In this document: positions 27,259 through 34,609 of the stretch, in pieces | How the letters are laid out: each line of letters opens with the position of its first letter | Numbering within the stretch: the first letter of the stretch is position 1 | DNA from: an uncultured Lachnospiraceae bacterium | Lineage (GTDB): Bacteria > Bacillota > Clostridia > Lachnospirales > Lachnospiraceae | NCBI GenBank assembly: GCA_947593735.1 | Contig: CANQDT010000025.1 | Span: 1 to 34,645, forward strand | DNA: 34,645 bases | Direction: 5' to 3' | Notes under the pieces: model-generated | Database searches by the model: none | What the model was told of the DNA's origin: nothing | Seen by the model: only the letters and a program-made list of their open reading frames with translations | Position numbers and translations under genes: made by a program

Positions 27259-28947
27259 ATGAAAAAAGAAATTGCGAAATTATTATCAAACCAGATAGAG
27301 GTCCTCGGCGAGGAGGAAGTGGAACGGCTTTTGGAGACGCCGCCGAGGACGGATATGGGAGATTACGCGTTTCCGTGCTTCCAGCTGGCGAAGCTGCTCC
27401 GGAAAAGCCCGCAGCAGATCGCCGGCGAGCTGAAAGAAAAGATCGGGGACGAAGACTTTCTGGAACGCGTGGAGATCCAGGGCGGCTATCTGAATTTTTA
27501 TGTCGATAAGAATATGTTTGCCGCGCAGACGCTGAGCCGGTGCATGGATCCGGAATACGGATCGGACACGGTCGGGAATGGGAAGACGATCTGCATCGAC
27601 TACTCTTCTCCCAATGTCGCGAAAAATTTTCATGTCGGCCACTTGCGGACGACCATCATCGGCAATTCGTTATACAAGATCTTTACGAAGCTCGGATATA
27701 AGGTAGAGCGGATCAACCATCTCGGCGATTGGGGAACTCAGTTCGGCAAGCTGATCGTCGCCTACAAAAAATGGGGAAATAAGGAACTAATAGAAAAAAA
27801 TGGAATACAGGAATTGCTGAATCTCTATGTGAAATTCCATGAGGAAGCAGAGAAAGACGATACGCTGAATGACCAGGCGCGGGCGTGGTTTACAAAGATG
27901 GAACAGGGAGACCCGGAAGCGCTCTCGATCTGGAAATGGTTCAAGGAGATCAGCCTGATCGAGTACAAGCGCGTATACGATATGCTCGGGATCGAGTTTG
28001 ATTCCTATGCCGGAGAGAGCTTCTACAGCGATAAGATCGGAGACGTTGTAAAAACGCTGGAGGAAAAAGGATTGCTTGTGGAAAGCGACGGCGCGAGGAT
28101 CGTTCCCTTGGATGAGTATAACATGCCGCCCTGCCTGATCATAAAAAAGGACGGAAGCACGATCTATGCGGTAAGAGATCTCGCGGCAGCGATATACAGG
28201 AAAAACACGTATCACTTTACAAAATGCATTTATGTAACCGGACAGGAACAGAAACTCCATTTTGCCCAGGTATTTAAAGTGCTGGAGCTGATGGGCAATG
28301 ACTGGGCGGATCAGATGGTTCATGTACCGTATGGGCTTGTCAGCCTGGAAGGAATGAAACTTTCATCGCGCGGCGGAAACATCATTTACGCGGAAGATAT
28401 CCTGAATGAAGCGATTCAGAAGATTCAGGATATCATAACAGAAAAGAATCCGGAACTCCCCGATCGGGATAAAGTCGCGAAACAGGTTGGAATCGGCGCG
28501 ATTCTGTTTCACGATTTATACAATCAGAGAATCAAAGACGTTTCATTCCAGTGGGAAAATGTATTAAACTTTGACGGAGAAACAGGTCCGTATGTGCAAT
28601 ACACATACGCCAGAGCGGCAAGCGTTCTGAGAAAAGCAGGTGATTTTGATGTTTCACGTGAAACAGATACTTCTGTTTTGACAGATGAGGCGTCGATCGC
28701 ATTGCTGAAAGAACTGGATCGGTTTCCGGTTGTGATCAAGGATGCTGCGGAAAAGTACGAGCCGTCCTTTGTGGCGCGATACAGCATTGCGGTTGCACAT
28801 GCGTTCAATAAATTCTATCATGAATGTCAGATCAATGTAGAGGATGAAAAGGTGCGGGACGCCAGGTTGAAACTGGTCATTGCTTCAAAAAATATACTCA
28901 AAGAATCCTTGAATCTTCTTGGAATTGAATGTCCGGAGCAGATGTAA
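27259..28947 (+). CDS. argS: Arginyl-tRNA synthetase
   Basis: This 562-residue class I aminoacyl-tRNA synthetase charges tRNA-Arg. The N-terminal tRNA-recognition domain spans roughly 1-110. The catalytic domain has SPNVAKNFHVGHLRTTIIGN with the HIGH equivalent HVGH (125-128), and the degenerate KMSKS region is GMKLSSRGG. The C-terminal anticodon-binding helices include SIAVAHAFNKFYHECQ. The start MKKEIAKLLSNQIE is right and lies one base after the preceding gene. The coding sequence holds an exact parS site at 28650-28665, read as DVSRET. A tRNA-Arg gene lies at the right end of the window. Length is normal for the family. Confidence 0.97.
   Translation: MKKEIAKLLSNQIEVLGEEEVERLLETPPRTDMGDYAFPCFQLAKLLRKSPQQIAGELKEKIGDEDFLERVEIQGGYLNFYVDKNMFAAQTLSRCMDPEYGSDTVGNGKTICIDYSSPNVAKNFHVGHLRTTIIGNSLYKIFTKLGYKVERINHLGDWGTQFGKLIVAYKKWGNKELIEKNGIQELLNLYVKFHEEAEKDDTLNDQARAWFTKMEQGDPEALSIWKWFKEISLIEYKRVYDMLGIEFDSYAGESFYSDKIGDVVKTLEEKGLLVESDGARIVPLDEYNMPPCLIIKKDGSTIYAVRDLAAAIYRKNTYHFTKCIYVTGQEQKLHFAQVFKVLELMGNDWADQMVHVPYGLVSLEGMKLSSRGGNIIYAEDILNEAIQKIQDIITEKNPELPDRDKVAKQVGIGAILFHDLYNQRIKDVSFQWENVLNFDGETGPYVQYTYARAASVLRKAGDFDVSRETDTSVLTDEASIALLKELDRFPVVIKDAAEKYEPSFVARYSIAVAHAFNKFYHECQINVEDEKVRDARLKLVIASKNILKESLNLLGIECPEQM
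28650..28665. promoter_or_regulatory. parS site 1, inside argS
   Basis: TGTTTCACGTGAAACA is a perfect 16-bp palindrome matching the Firmicute parS (ParB/Spo0J nucleation) consensus. It lies within the argS coding sequence, as some parS sites do in other genomes, about 1.2 kb before parA. Confidence 0.9.
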
Positions 28948-28954
28948 CCGGAAG

Positions 28955-28998
28955 TTACCCACAGTTTTTTGTGGAAAACTCATAAAAATTGTGTATAA
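28955..28998. promoter_or_regulatory. DnaA-box-like trio beside parS
   Basis: Just after the argS stop lie TTACCCACA (28955-28963, 8 of 9), TGTGGAAAA (28970-28978, 8 of 9) and an exact TGTGTATAA (28990-28998). The last touches the parS palindrome at 28997-29026. The first two can also form a short hairpin (CCACA/TGTGG). Binding by DnaA is inferred. Confidence 0.5.
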
Positions 28999-29026
28999 CT
29001 CCATGTTTCACGTGAAACATGGAGTT
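28997..29026. promoter_or_regulatory. parS site 2 in a 30-bp perfect palindrome
   Basis: The exact parS (29004-29019) is extended on both sides by AACTCCA/TGGAGTT to a 30-bp perfect palindrome. A T-rich stretch (TTGTTTTAT) follows. As RNA it would form a long hairpin, so it may double as the argS terminator. Confidence 0.88.
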
Positions 29027-29131
29027 TGTTTTATAATAAAAGTTCTTTCGCTTTTTTCTGTTGGAAAAAGACTTTTAATCTGACTCGCGCTGCGGCGAGC
29101 CAGAAAATGATGTTGGCGAGATCTGCCGCAG

Positions 29132-29500
29132 GAAATCCATCTCGCGAGCGGATTTCTATTTGGAGCGAACGTCTTCGGCGGCATGGCATTATACCGGAGA
29201 AATCCATCTCACAAGCGGCTTTCTGTTTGATGCGAATCTCTTTGGCGGCTGTTATACCGGAGAATCTATCTCGCAAGTGGGTTTCTATTTAAAGCGAATG
29301 TCTTTGGCGGCAGGGTAATTATACCGGAATCTATTTCGTAGGCACTTATCTATTTAAAGCGAATGTCTTTGACGACAGGGTAATTATACCGGAGAATCTA
29401 TCCTGCAAGTGGATTTCTATATTAAAGCGAATGTCCTCGGCGGCAGGCATTATATCGGAGAAATCCATCCCGCAAGCAGATTACCATTTAATATATGTAG
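29132..29500. repeat. Degenerate tandem repeat array, unit about 66 bp
   Basis: Units start at 29132, 29199, 29262, 29328 and 29394 (67, 63, 66, 66, 66 bp), with a partial sixth from 29460. Shared landmarks are GAAATCCATCTCGCAAGCGG near the start, AAAGCGAATGTC in the middle and GGCGGCAGG then ATTATACCGGA at the end. In the first unit GAAATCC and GGATTTC form a 7-bp inverted repeat that is decayed in later ones. The array lies between parS sites 2 and 3. It has no unique spacers, so it is not CRISPR. Short open frames across it look incidental. The flanks 29027-29131 and 29501-29655 hold no gene I can support. Confidence 0.8.
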
Positions 29501-29655
29501 AAACGCTGTTTCTTCCTTAATAAAAGCGCAATAGGAATCGGCAATTGATAATGAAAACTGGAAAAAGATGAGAAAAGCTGCGAGAAATATTATGCTGAGA
29601 GAGAACGATCGGAAACCAACTACTCTTCTATTTCAAATAAATGTGGAAAAAATCG

Positions 29656-29682
29656 CTGGTTTACGGAAGAACCAGTTTTTTT
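29656..29682 (+). terminator. Rho-independent terminator upstream of parA
   Basis: CTGGTT (29656-29661) pairs with AACCAG (29670-29675) around an 8-base loop and is followed by seven Ts. There is no recognisable gene immediately upstream, so it terminates either argS read-through or an unannotated transcript from the repeat region. Confidence 0.65.
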
Positions 29683-29757
29683 GCAATATAAAATCATATG
29701 AAAAAATACGGAAATTTGTTTGCTATAAATGATGGTTTATGTGAATGTTAAAAATGA

Positions 29758-29773
29758 TGTTTCACGTGAAACT
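29758..29773. promoter_or_regulatory. parS site 3, at the parA promoter
   Basis: TGTTTCACGTGAAACT matches the parS palindrome at 15 of 16 bases. It ends one base before the -35 hexamer of the parA promoter, so ParB bound here could repress or modulate parAB. Confidence 0.8.
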
Positions 29774-29774
29774 A

Positions 29775-29803
29775 TTGTTTTTTATAAGAGTTCGTGGTAT
29801 ACT
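29775..29803 (+). promoter_or_regulatory. parA promoter
   Basis: TTGTTT (29775-29780), a 17-base spacer and TATACT (29798-29803) lie 38 bases before the parA start and directly abut parS site 3. Confidence 0.6.
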
Positions 29804-29841
29804 TACAGATAGCATTTATTGAGTAAAGGAGACGTTTCGGC

Positions 29842-30612
29842 ATGGGTAGGATTATTGCCATTGCAAACCAGAAAGGCGGCGTCGGAAAGACAACAACGGC
29901 AGTGAATTTGTCTGCGTGTTTAGCGGAAAAAGGAAAAAAAGTTCTTCTGGCGGATCTGGATCCGCAGGGAAACGCATCTGGAGGGCTTGGCTTGGACAAG
30001 AACGCGATGGACGCCACGGCATATGAAGTGATTTTGGGTGAAATTCCGATACGAAAGGCAATTATAAGGGAAATATTTGAAAATTTGGATATTTTACCCT
30101 CTAACAGAGATCTGGCAGGCGCGGAGATCGAGCTGATCGGCACGGAGGATATGCAATATATTGTCAGGAAGGAATTGAAGAAAGTAAAGAAAGACTATGA
30201 TTATATTCTGATCGACTGTCCGCCTGCGCTCGGAACGCTGACCGTCAACGCGCTGACCGCGGCAAATTCGGTTATCGTCCCGATCCAATGTGAATATTAC
30301 GCGCTGGACGGGCTGTCTCAGCTGATCTATACGGTTGACCTGATCCGGAACAGCCTGAATCCGCGGCTCAAGATCGAGGGGATCGTCTTTACGATGTACG
30401 ATTCCCGCACCAATTTATCGCTGCAGGTAGTGGAGAATGTTAAGGATCATCTAAATCAGGCGATCTACAAAACGATCATTCCGCGCAATGTGAGGCTTGC
30501 GGAAGCGCCCAGCCACGGTCTTCCGGTGAATCTGTATGACGCGAGCTGCGCGGGGACGGAAGGATATCGTCTGTTGGCGGAGGAAGTGATCGAGAATGGA
30601 GGGAATGATTGA
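29842..30612 (+). CDS. parA: Chromosome-partitioning ATPase ParA (Soj)
   Basis: ParA (256 residues) is a deviant-Walker ATPase that binds DNA as an ATP dimer and moves ParB-parS complexes. In Firmicutes Soj also controls DnaA activity. Walker A is KGGVGKTT (11-18) with the signature Lys, the A' motif is DLDPQGN (38-44), and Walker B is YILIDCPPALG. RNVRLAEAPSHGLPV near the C-terminus is typical of chromosomal ParA. There is no N-terminal helix-turn-helix, so it is the short chromosomal type. AAAGGAG precedes the ATG. It overlaps the parB start region and lies directly downstream of a parS site. Confidence 0.95.
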   Translation: MGRIIAIANQKGGVGKTTTAVNLSACLAEKGKKVLLADLDPQGNASGGLGLDKNAMDATAYEVILGEIPIRKAIIREIFENLDILPSNRDLAGAEIELIGTEDMQYIVRKELKKVKKDYDYILIDCPPALGTLTVNALTAANSVIVPIQCEYYALDGLSQLIYTVDLIRNSLNPRLKIEGIVFTMYDSRTNLSLQVVENVKDHLNQAIYKTIIPRNVRLAEAPSHGLPVNLYDASCAGTEGYRLLAEEVIENGGND

Positions 30613-30614
30613 GT

Positions 30615-31721
30615 ATGGCGCCAAAGAGAGGACTTGGGAGAGGGATGGATGTGCTGATTCCTGGAAGCTCCCGGATAAAAGACGAAAAAGGAAAAGATTT
30701 ACATAATATGGAAAACAATCCTAAACCCAAAAGGGCATCCTCCACGTCCAAAACGAGGGCGGCGGCTGGAACCGGCGGGAAGAAAGAGAAGACGGACGGA
30801 AAGGAAATCGTCAAAGAGGTTGAGGTCATAAAAGAAGTCCCGGTCGTCAAAGAGGTCGAGGTCATAAAGGAAGTCCCGGTCATCAAAGAAGTCGAGGTTG
30901 TGAAGGAAGTTCCGGCGCAGGGCGAGCGGATGATGAAATTATCGGAGATCGAGCCGCTCCGCGACCAGCCGAGAAAACAGTTTAACGAGGACGCGCTATT
31001 GGAGCTGGCGGAGTCGATCCGGCAGTTTGGCGTCCTTCAGCCGCTGCTTGTGCAGAAGGAGGACGGCTATTATTCGATCATTGCCGGAGAACGGCGCTGG
31101 CGCGCCGCGCGGCTGGCGGGATTGGCGGAAGTTCCGGTTGTCGTCCGGGAATTTGACCGGCAGGAGCGGTTTGAAGCCGCGCTGATCGAGAATCTCCAGC
31201 GGGAAGACCTGAATCCGATCGAGGAGGCGCAGGCGTACCGCCGCCTGATGGAAGAATTTTCGCTGCGGCAGGATGAGATCGCCGAGCGAGTTTCCAAAAG
31301 CCGTACCGCGGTCACAAACGCCATGCGGCTTTTAAAGCTCAACAGCGACGTCCAGCAGATGGTCATTGACGAGATGCTGACGTCCGGACACGCGAGGGCG
31401 CTGCTGGCGATCGAGAATCCCGCCGTGCAATATCAGGTTGCGATGAAAGTATTTGACGAAAAGCTGAGCGTACGGGAAACGGAGGATCTGGTCCGCTCCG
31501 TCAATCGCCCGCGCAAAGAAAAGCCGGACGGGACGGATCCGGTTCAGTTTATTTATGAATCGTACGAGGACCGGCTCGAACATATCCTTGGGACAAAGGT
31601 GACGATCAAACGGCGGAAAAAAGGCGGGCGGATCCAGCTGGAATATTATTCCAATGAGGAGCTGGAGCGTCTTCTGGACCTGTTTGACGCGATCCCCCGC
31701 AGGGAGGAAGAAATCGACTGA
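30615..31721 (+). CDS. parB: Chromosome-partitioning protein ParB (Spo0J)
   Basis: ParB is a CTP-dependent clamp that loads at parS and recruits SMC. From the ATG at 30615 it has 368 residues and the usual start MAPKRGLGRGMDVLIPGSSR. A TTG at 30609 is nearer the GGAGGG (5-base spacing) and overlaps the parA stop, so it is a real alternative. The nucleotide-binding motifs are GERRWRA (158-164) and ENLQREDLN (192-200). The helix-turn-helix (about 218-240) contains VSKSRTAVTNAMRLL. Residues 66-101 form three 12-residue repeats of the VKEVEVIKEVPV type, making the protein longer than B. subtilis Spo0J. Confidence 0.95.
   Translation: MAPKRGLGRGMDVLIPGSSRIKDEKGKDLHNMENNPKPKRASSTSKTRAAAGTGGKKEKTDGKEIVKEVEVIKEVPVVKEVEVIKEVPVIKEVEVVKEVPAQGERMMKLSEIEPLRDQPRKQFNEDALLELAESIRQFGVLQPLLVQKEDGYYSIIAGERRWRAARLAGLAEVPVVVREFDRQERFEAALIENLQREDLNPIEEAQAYRRLMEEFSLRQDEIAERVSKSRTAVTNAMRLLKLNSDVQQMVIDEMLTSGHARALLAIENPAVQYQVAMKVFDEKLSVRETEDLVRSVNRPRKEKPDGTDPVQFIYESYEDRLEHILGTKVTIKRRKKGGRIQLEYYSNEELERLLDLFDAIPRREEEID
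30810..30917 (+). repeat. Three 36-bp coding repeats in parB
   Basis: Units 30810-30845, 30846-30881 and 30882-30917 encode VKEVEVIKEVPV, VKEVEVIKEVPV and IKEVEVVKEVPA. They sit between the N-terminal ParA-stimulating peptide and the CTP-binding domain. The alternating Lys/Glu/Val pattern predicts an extended or beta-prone linker. Confidence 0.9.
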
Positions 31722-31771
31722 CCCAGAATGATAGAAATTGGAAGAAAAAGGAAACGAAGGAGCGGAGAACT

Positions 31772-32155
31772 ATGACGATCGTACTGGTGATTTTGGTAAT
31801 TGCACTTATTGTTGTATCGGTTTATCAGCATTTGCGTATGACGAGGCTGGAAAAGAAATACCGCCTGCTCGTGCGGGGGCAGGCGACCGGGGAAGGGCCG
31901 CAGATGGAAAATGTCCAATGCTATTTTTCCAAATATGGTATTTACCGGTATGACGCGTTCGACACCGTACAGGGGAATTTGAGTTTTGTGCTTGTCCTCC
32001 TGTCGGATCAATACAGCGGGCTGATCCTCAATTCCATGCAGGATAAAGACAGCAGCCATTTTTATGTAAAGGAAGTCAGAAAAGGAGAACCGCAGCAGGC
32101 GCTGTCCAAGGAAGAAGAAATCGCGCTCTCACGGGCGTTTGGGGAGGAAGAATAG
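31772..32155 (+). CDS. DUF4446-family membrane protein, short form
   Basis: This 127-residue protein has an N-terminal transmembrane helix (VLVILVIALIVVSVYQHL), a basic stop-transfer segment (KKYRLLVRG) and the conserved DUF4446 core. The core includes YGIYRYDAFDTVQGNLSFVL, LILNSMQDKDSSHFYVKEV and a C-terminal LSKEEEIALSRAF. Family members usually carry an extra acidic helical stretch between the RG and YDAF blocks, absent here. Function is unknown. The family commonly lies beside parB and serS in this clade. GGAG lies 8 bases before the ATG. Confidence 0.8.
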   Translation: MTIVLVILVIALIVVSVYQHLRMTRLEKKYRLLVRGQATGEGPQMENVQCYFSKYGIYRYDAFDTVQGNLSFVLVLLSDQYSGLILNSMQDKDSSHFYVKEVRKGEPQQALSKEEEIALSRAFGEEE

Positions 32156-32219
32156 CGCCGGATCCCACGCGGAAGCAGAAAATATCCGGGAATGTCCGCG
32201 GGAAAAGAAAAGAAATTGC

Positions 32220-32248
32220 TTGAAAAACAGGTTCAGGTGAGATAAACT
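32220..32248 (+). promoter_or_regulatory. serS promoter
   Basis: TTGAAA (32220-32225), a 17-base spacer and TAAACT (32243-32248) lie 29 bases before the serS start. The leader is too short to hold a T-box riboswitch. Confidence 0.5.
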
Positions 32249-32277
32249 GAATATGTTTCTGTTTGAGGAGGGAAAAT

Positions 32278-33558
32278 ATGTTAGATATCAATCTTTTGCG
32301 GAATCATTTTGAGGAAGTGGAAAAAGCGCTGGCTTCCAGAAACGAGGAGTTTGATCTGAGCCGGTTTCATGAACTTGACGAAACCAGGAGAAATCTTCTG
32401 GCGGAAGTGGAAGCGCTGAAGAATAAAAAGAATGTCGCGTCCAGGGAAGTCGGCGTCAGGAAAAAGAACGGTCAGGACTGCGCGGATATTTTTGAGGAAA
32501 TGAAGGAATTGTCCGCGGTGATCAAAGAATATGACGCGAAAGTCAGCGAGGCGGACGCGGCGCTGCAGGAATATATGCTGACGCTGCCGAACATTCCGAA
32601 TCCCACGGTGCCGCAGGGCAAGTCGGATGAGGACAATGTGGAGATCCGCAGATACGGCGAGCCGACGGCGTTCGCGTTTGAGCCGAAAGCGCACTGGGAT
32701 CTCGGAGCGGCGCTTGGGATCCTGGATCCGGAGACGGCGGCGAAGATTACCGGAACCCGGTTCCACGTCTATCGCGGTCCCGGAGCGCGGCTTGAGCGGG
32801 CGATCACGAATTTTTTCCTGGACACGCATACGGAAAAACACGGATATACGGAGGTATTCCCGCCCTTTATGGTAAGCCGCGACAGCATGACCGGCACGGG
32901 GCAGCTTCCGAAATTTGAGGAGGACGCCTACAAGGTGACCGGGGATGGAAAGGAATATTTCCTTGTCCCGACCGCGGAGGTGCCGGTGACCAATATGTAC
33001 CGCAATCAGATTCTTTCCGGGAGCGATCTTCCGATCATGCACTGCGCGTATACGGCGTGCTTCCGCGCGGAAGCAGGTTCCGCGGGGAGAGACACAAGAG
33101 GGCTGATCCGCCAGCATCAGTTCAATAAAGTCGAGCTGGTGAAGTTTACCAGACCGGAGCAATCGTATGACGAACTGGAAAAGCTGACGCGGGACGCGGA
33201 AGACGTCCTTCAGATGCTGGGGCTTCCCTACCGGGTCGTGAAGATCTGCATGGGCGACCTTGGATTTACCGCCGCGATGAAATATGACATCGAAGTCTGG
33301 ATGCCGAGCTATGGTCGGTATGTGGAGATTTCCAGCTGCAGCAATTTTGAGGAATTTCAGGCAAGGCGCGCCAATATCAAATACAGGGATAACGTAAAAG
33401 AGAAAGCCAGATATGTTCACACGCTCAACGGAAGCGGCGTTGCCGTCGGCCGTACGACCGCGGCGATTCTGGAGAATTTCCAGCAGGAAGACGGATCCGT
33501 CGTGATTCCGGAGGTTCTCCGTCCGTATATGGGCATGGACGTGATCCCGGCGAAATGA
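32278..33558 (+). CDS. serS: Seryl-tRNA synthetase
   Basis: SerS (426 residues) is a class II synthetase charging tRNA-Ser and tRNA-Sec. I chose the ATG at 32278 ([20 protein letters not shown]) because GAGGAGGG lies about 6 bases upstream; the frame opens 15 bases earlier without a site. The N-terminal antiparallel coiled coil that grips the tRNA long arm covers roughly 25-105. Motif 2 is in [21 protein letters not shown] and motif 3 is [18 protein letters not shown]. The stop overlaps an in-frame ATG of the downstream gene. Length is normal for bacteria. Confidence 0.97.
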   Translation: MLDINLLRNHFEEVEKALASRNEEFDLSRFHELDETRRNLLAEVEALKNKKNVASREVGVRKKNGQDCADIFEEMKELSAVIKEYDAKVSEADAALQEYMLTLPNIPNPTVPQGKSDEDNVEIRRYGEPTAFAFEPKAHWDLGAALGILDPETAAKITGTRFHVYRGPGARLERAITNFFLDTHTEKHGYTEVFPPFMVSRDSMTGTGQLPKFEEDAYKVTGDGKEYFLVPTAEVPVTNMYRNQILSGSDLPIMHCAYTACFRAEAGSAGRDTRGLIRQHQFNKVELVKFTRPEQSYDELEKLTRDAEDVLQMLGLPYRVVKICMGDLGFTAAMKYDIEVWMPSYGRYVEISSCSNFEEFQARRANIKYRDNVKEKARYVHTLNGSGVAVGRTTAAILENFQQEDGSVVIPEVLRPYMGMDVIPAK

Positions 33559-33581
33559 GGGTGAAGGAAGGAGCCAGTACC

Positions 33582-34457
33582 GTGCATGCGTTTTTGAGGG
33601 CGGTAGGATTCAGTCGCCTGAGGACCAAAAAAGAGTTGGATCGTCTGATCATGAATATTGTGCAGAATCCAACGGAAAAAGTGATCAAACCTGCCGGCGA
33701 CGATACGTTTTTTGTCCAGATCTACCGGGAATTCGGACCGGATTTTGGGATATCGGTAGTCGGGGAATGTGACGCGGAAGGCGTTTTTTCCATGGAATAT
33801 TATTTCCCCTATATCAAGGGCGATCTGATGTCCGGGGAAAGCAACGTGCAGGCGGAGCGGCACGCGGCGCACGAGTCGTACGCGGGAGTCTGCGAGGACG
33901 CCAATATCGGGGTCGCCATTATTTTTTATCTCAACAATCCGGGTGAATTTCGGGATTATTTTGAAAAATACCGTACCTGCAGGCTTCCGGATGAAGTATA
34001 TTTTTCCGGCTTGTCCAATCAGGCGTGCGTCCTGCTTGAAGTGAACCGGAAACTTGCCGTGCCGAGCAATTCTGTCCAATCCAAAGCGGAGCGGAACAAA
34101 ATGATCATGGCGGCGAAAGCGGGCGACCGCAAAGCGATCGAAAGCCTTACCATGGAAGATATGGATACATATACCATGATTTCCAGGCGGATCAAAACCG
34201 AGGACGTCTATTCGATCGTGGAATCTTATTTCATGCCATACGGGATCGAGAGCGATCAATATTCGATCCTTGGAACGATCCTGGACGTGCATACAGTGAC
34301 CAACCAGCTGACAGGAGAAGAATTGTACCGGATCACGGTAAACTGCAACGAGCTGGTCATGCCGATCCTGATCCATAAGGAAGACCTGTACGGGGAACCG
34401 GAGCTTGGAAGACGGCTGAAAGCCTCGGTGTGGCTCCAGGGAAGTTTAAGCTATTGA
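33582..34457 (+). CDS. DUF3881-like protein
   Basis: I read this as a member of DUF3881, a family of unknown function largely confined to Lachnospiraceae. From the GTG at 33582 (GGAAGGAG 8 bases upstream) it has 291 residues and the typical beginning (M)HAFLRAVGFSRLRTKKELD. An ATG at 33555 in the serS stop region is in frame but lacks a ribosome-binding site. Other blocks are YYFPYIKG and IFYLNNPGEFRDYFEKY. No signal peptide, membrane span or catalytic motif is apparent. It ends the operon and is followed by a strong terminator. Confidence 0.75.
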   Translation: MHAFLRAVGFSRLRTKKELDRLIMNIVQNPTEKVIKPAGDDTFFVQIYREFGPDFGISVVGECDAEGVFSMEYYFPYIKGDLMSGESNVQAERHAAHESYAGVCEDANIGVAIIFYLNNPGEFRDYFEKYRTCRLPDEVYFSGLSNQACVLLEVNRKLAVPSNSVQSKAERNKMIMAAKAGDRKAIESLTMEDMDTYTMISRRIKTEDVYSIVESYFMPYGIESDQYSILGTILDVHTVTNQLTGEELYRITVNCNELVMPILIHKEDLYGEPELGRRLKASVWLQGSLSY

Positions 34458-34463
34458 GACCGG

Positions 34464-34510
34464 AACCGCCGGCATTGCGTGAGAACGCGGTATCTTCAGC
34501 CGGCGGTTTT
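34464..34510 (+). terminator. Terminator after the DUF3881-like gene
   Basis: AACCGCCGGC (34464-34473) pairs perfectly with GCCGGCGGTT (34499-34508). The 25-base apical part contains a small GCGT-GAGA-ACGC hairpin, and a short T tract closes it. It isolates the serS transcript from the tRNA promoter that follows. Confidence 0.75.
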
Positions 34511-34522
34511 GAAAAAAAGAGA

Positions 34523-34551
34523 TTGACATTGCGCGCATTTGTTATTATATT
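34523..34551 (+). promoter_or_regulatory. tRNA-Arg promoter
   Basis: A perfect TTGACA (34523-34528), a 17-base spacer and TATATT (34546-34551) lie 19 bases before the tRNA-Arg gene. A strong promoter so placed argues that the interrupted tRNA gene is expressed and is not a relic. Confidence 0.75.
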
Positions 34552-34570
34552 TTATTTGTATTTCATAAAT

Positions 34571-34609
34571 GTTTCCGTAGCTCAGCAGGATAGAGCGACC
34601 GCCTCCTAA
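34571..34609 (+). tRNA. tRNA-Arg(CCU), 5' half
   Basis: Acceptor 5' strand GTTTCCG (34571-34577), D arm GCTC...GAGC (34580-34596), anticodon stem ACCGC (34598-34602) and loop CTCCTAA (34603-34609) with anticodon CCU (34605-34607) are all canonical. The expected GCGGT to close the anticodon stem is missing: the sequence reads GAGAA instead and nothing further resembles a tRNA before the window ends at 34645. The gene is interrupted at the anticodon loop. Either an intron follows or the gene is broken. Confidence 0.7.

Noticed and set aside
29026-29292. Small genes on either strand in the repeat region (88 and 81 codons)
   Set aside because: They cross the tandem repeats, lack good ribosome-binding sites, one starts at TTG within a repeat, and neither resembles a known family. 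They look like chance frames.
29132-29500. CRISPR array
   Set aside because: Repeats are contiguous 63-67 bp degenerate units without unique spacers, and no cas genes are nearby.
32156-32277. T-box riboswitch before serS
   Set aside because: The candidate promoter leaves a leader of only about 25 bases, with no specifier or antiterminator structure.
32281-33420. Long minus-strand frame of 379 codons opposite serS
   Set aside because: serS is unmistakable on the plus strand. The antisense frame has no family resemblance and reflects codon bias in a GC-rich gene. The same applies to long antisense frames opposite fumA, gyrA, the dehydrogenases and the DUF3881-like gene.
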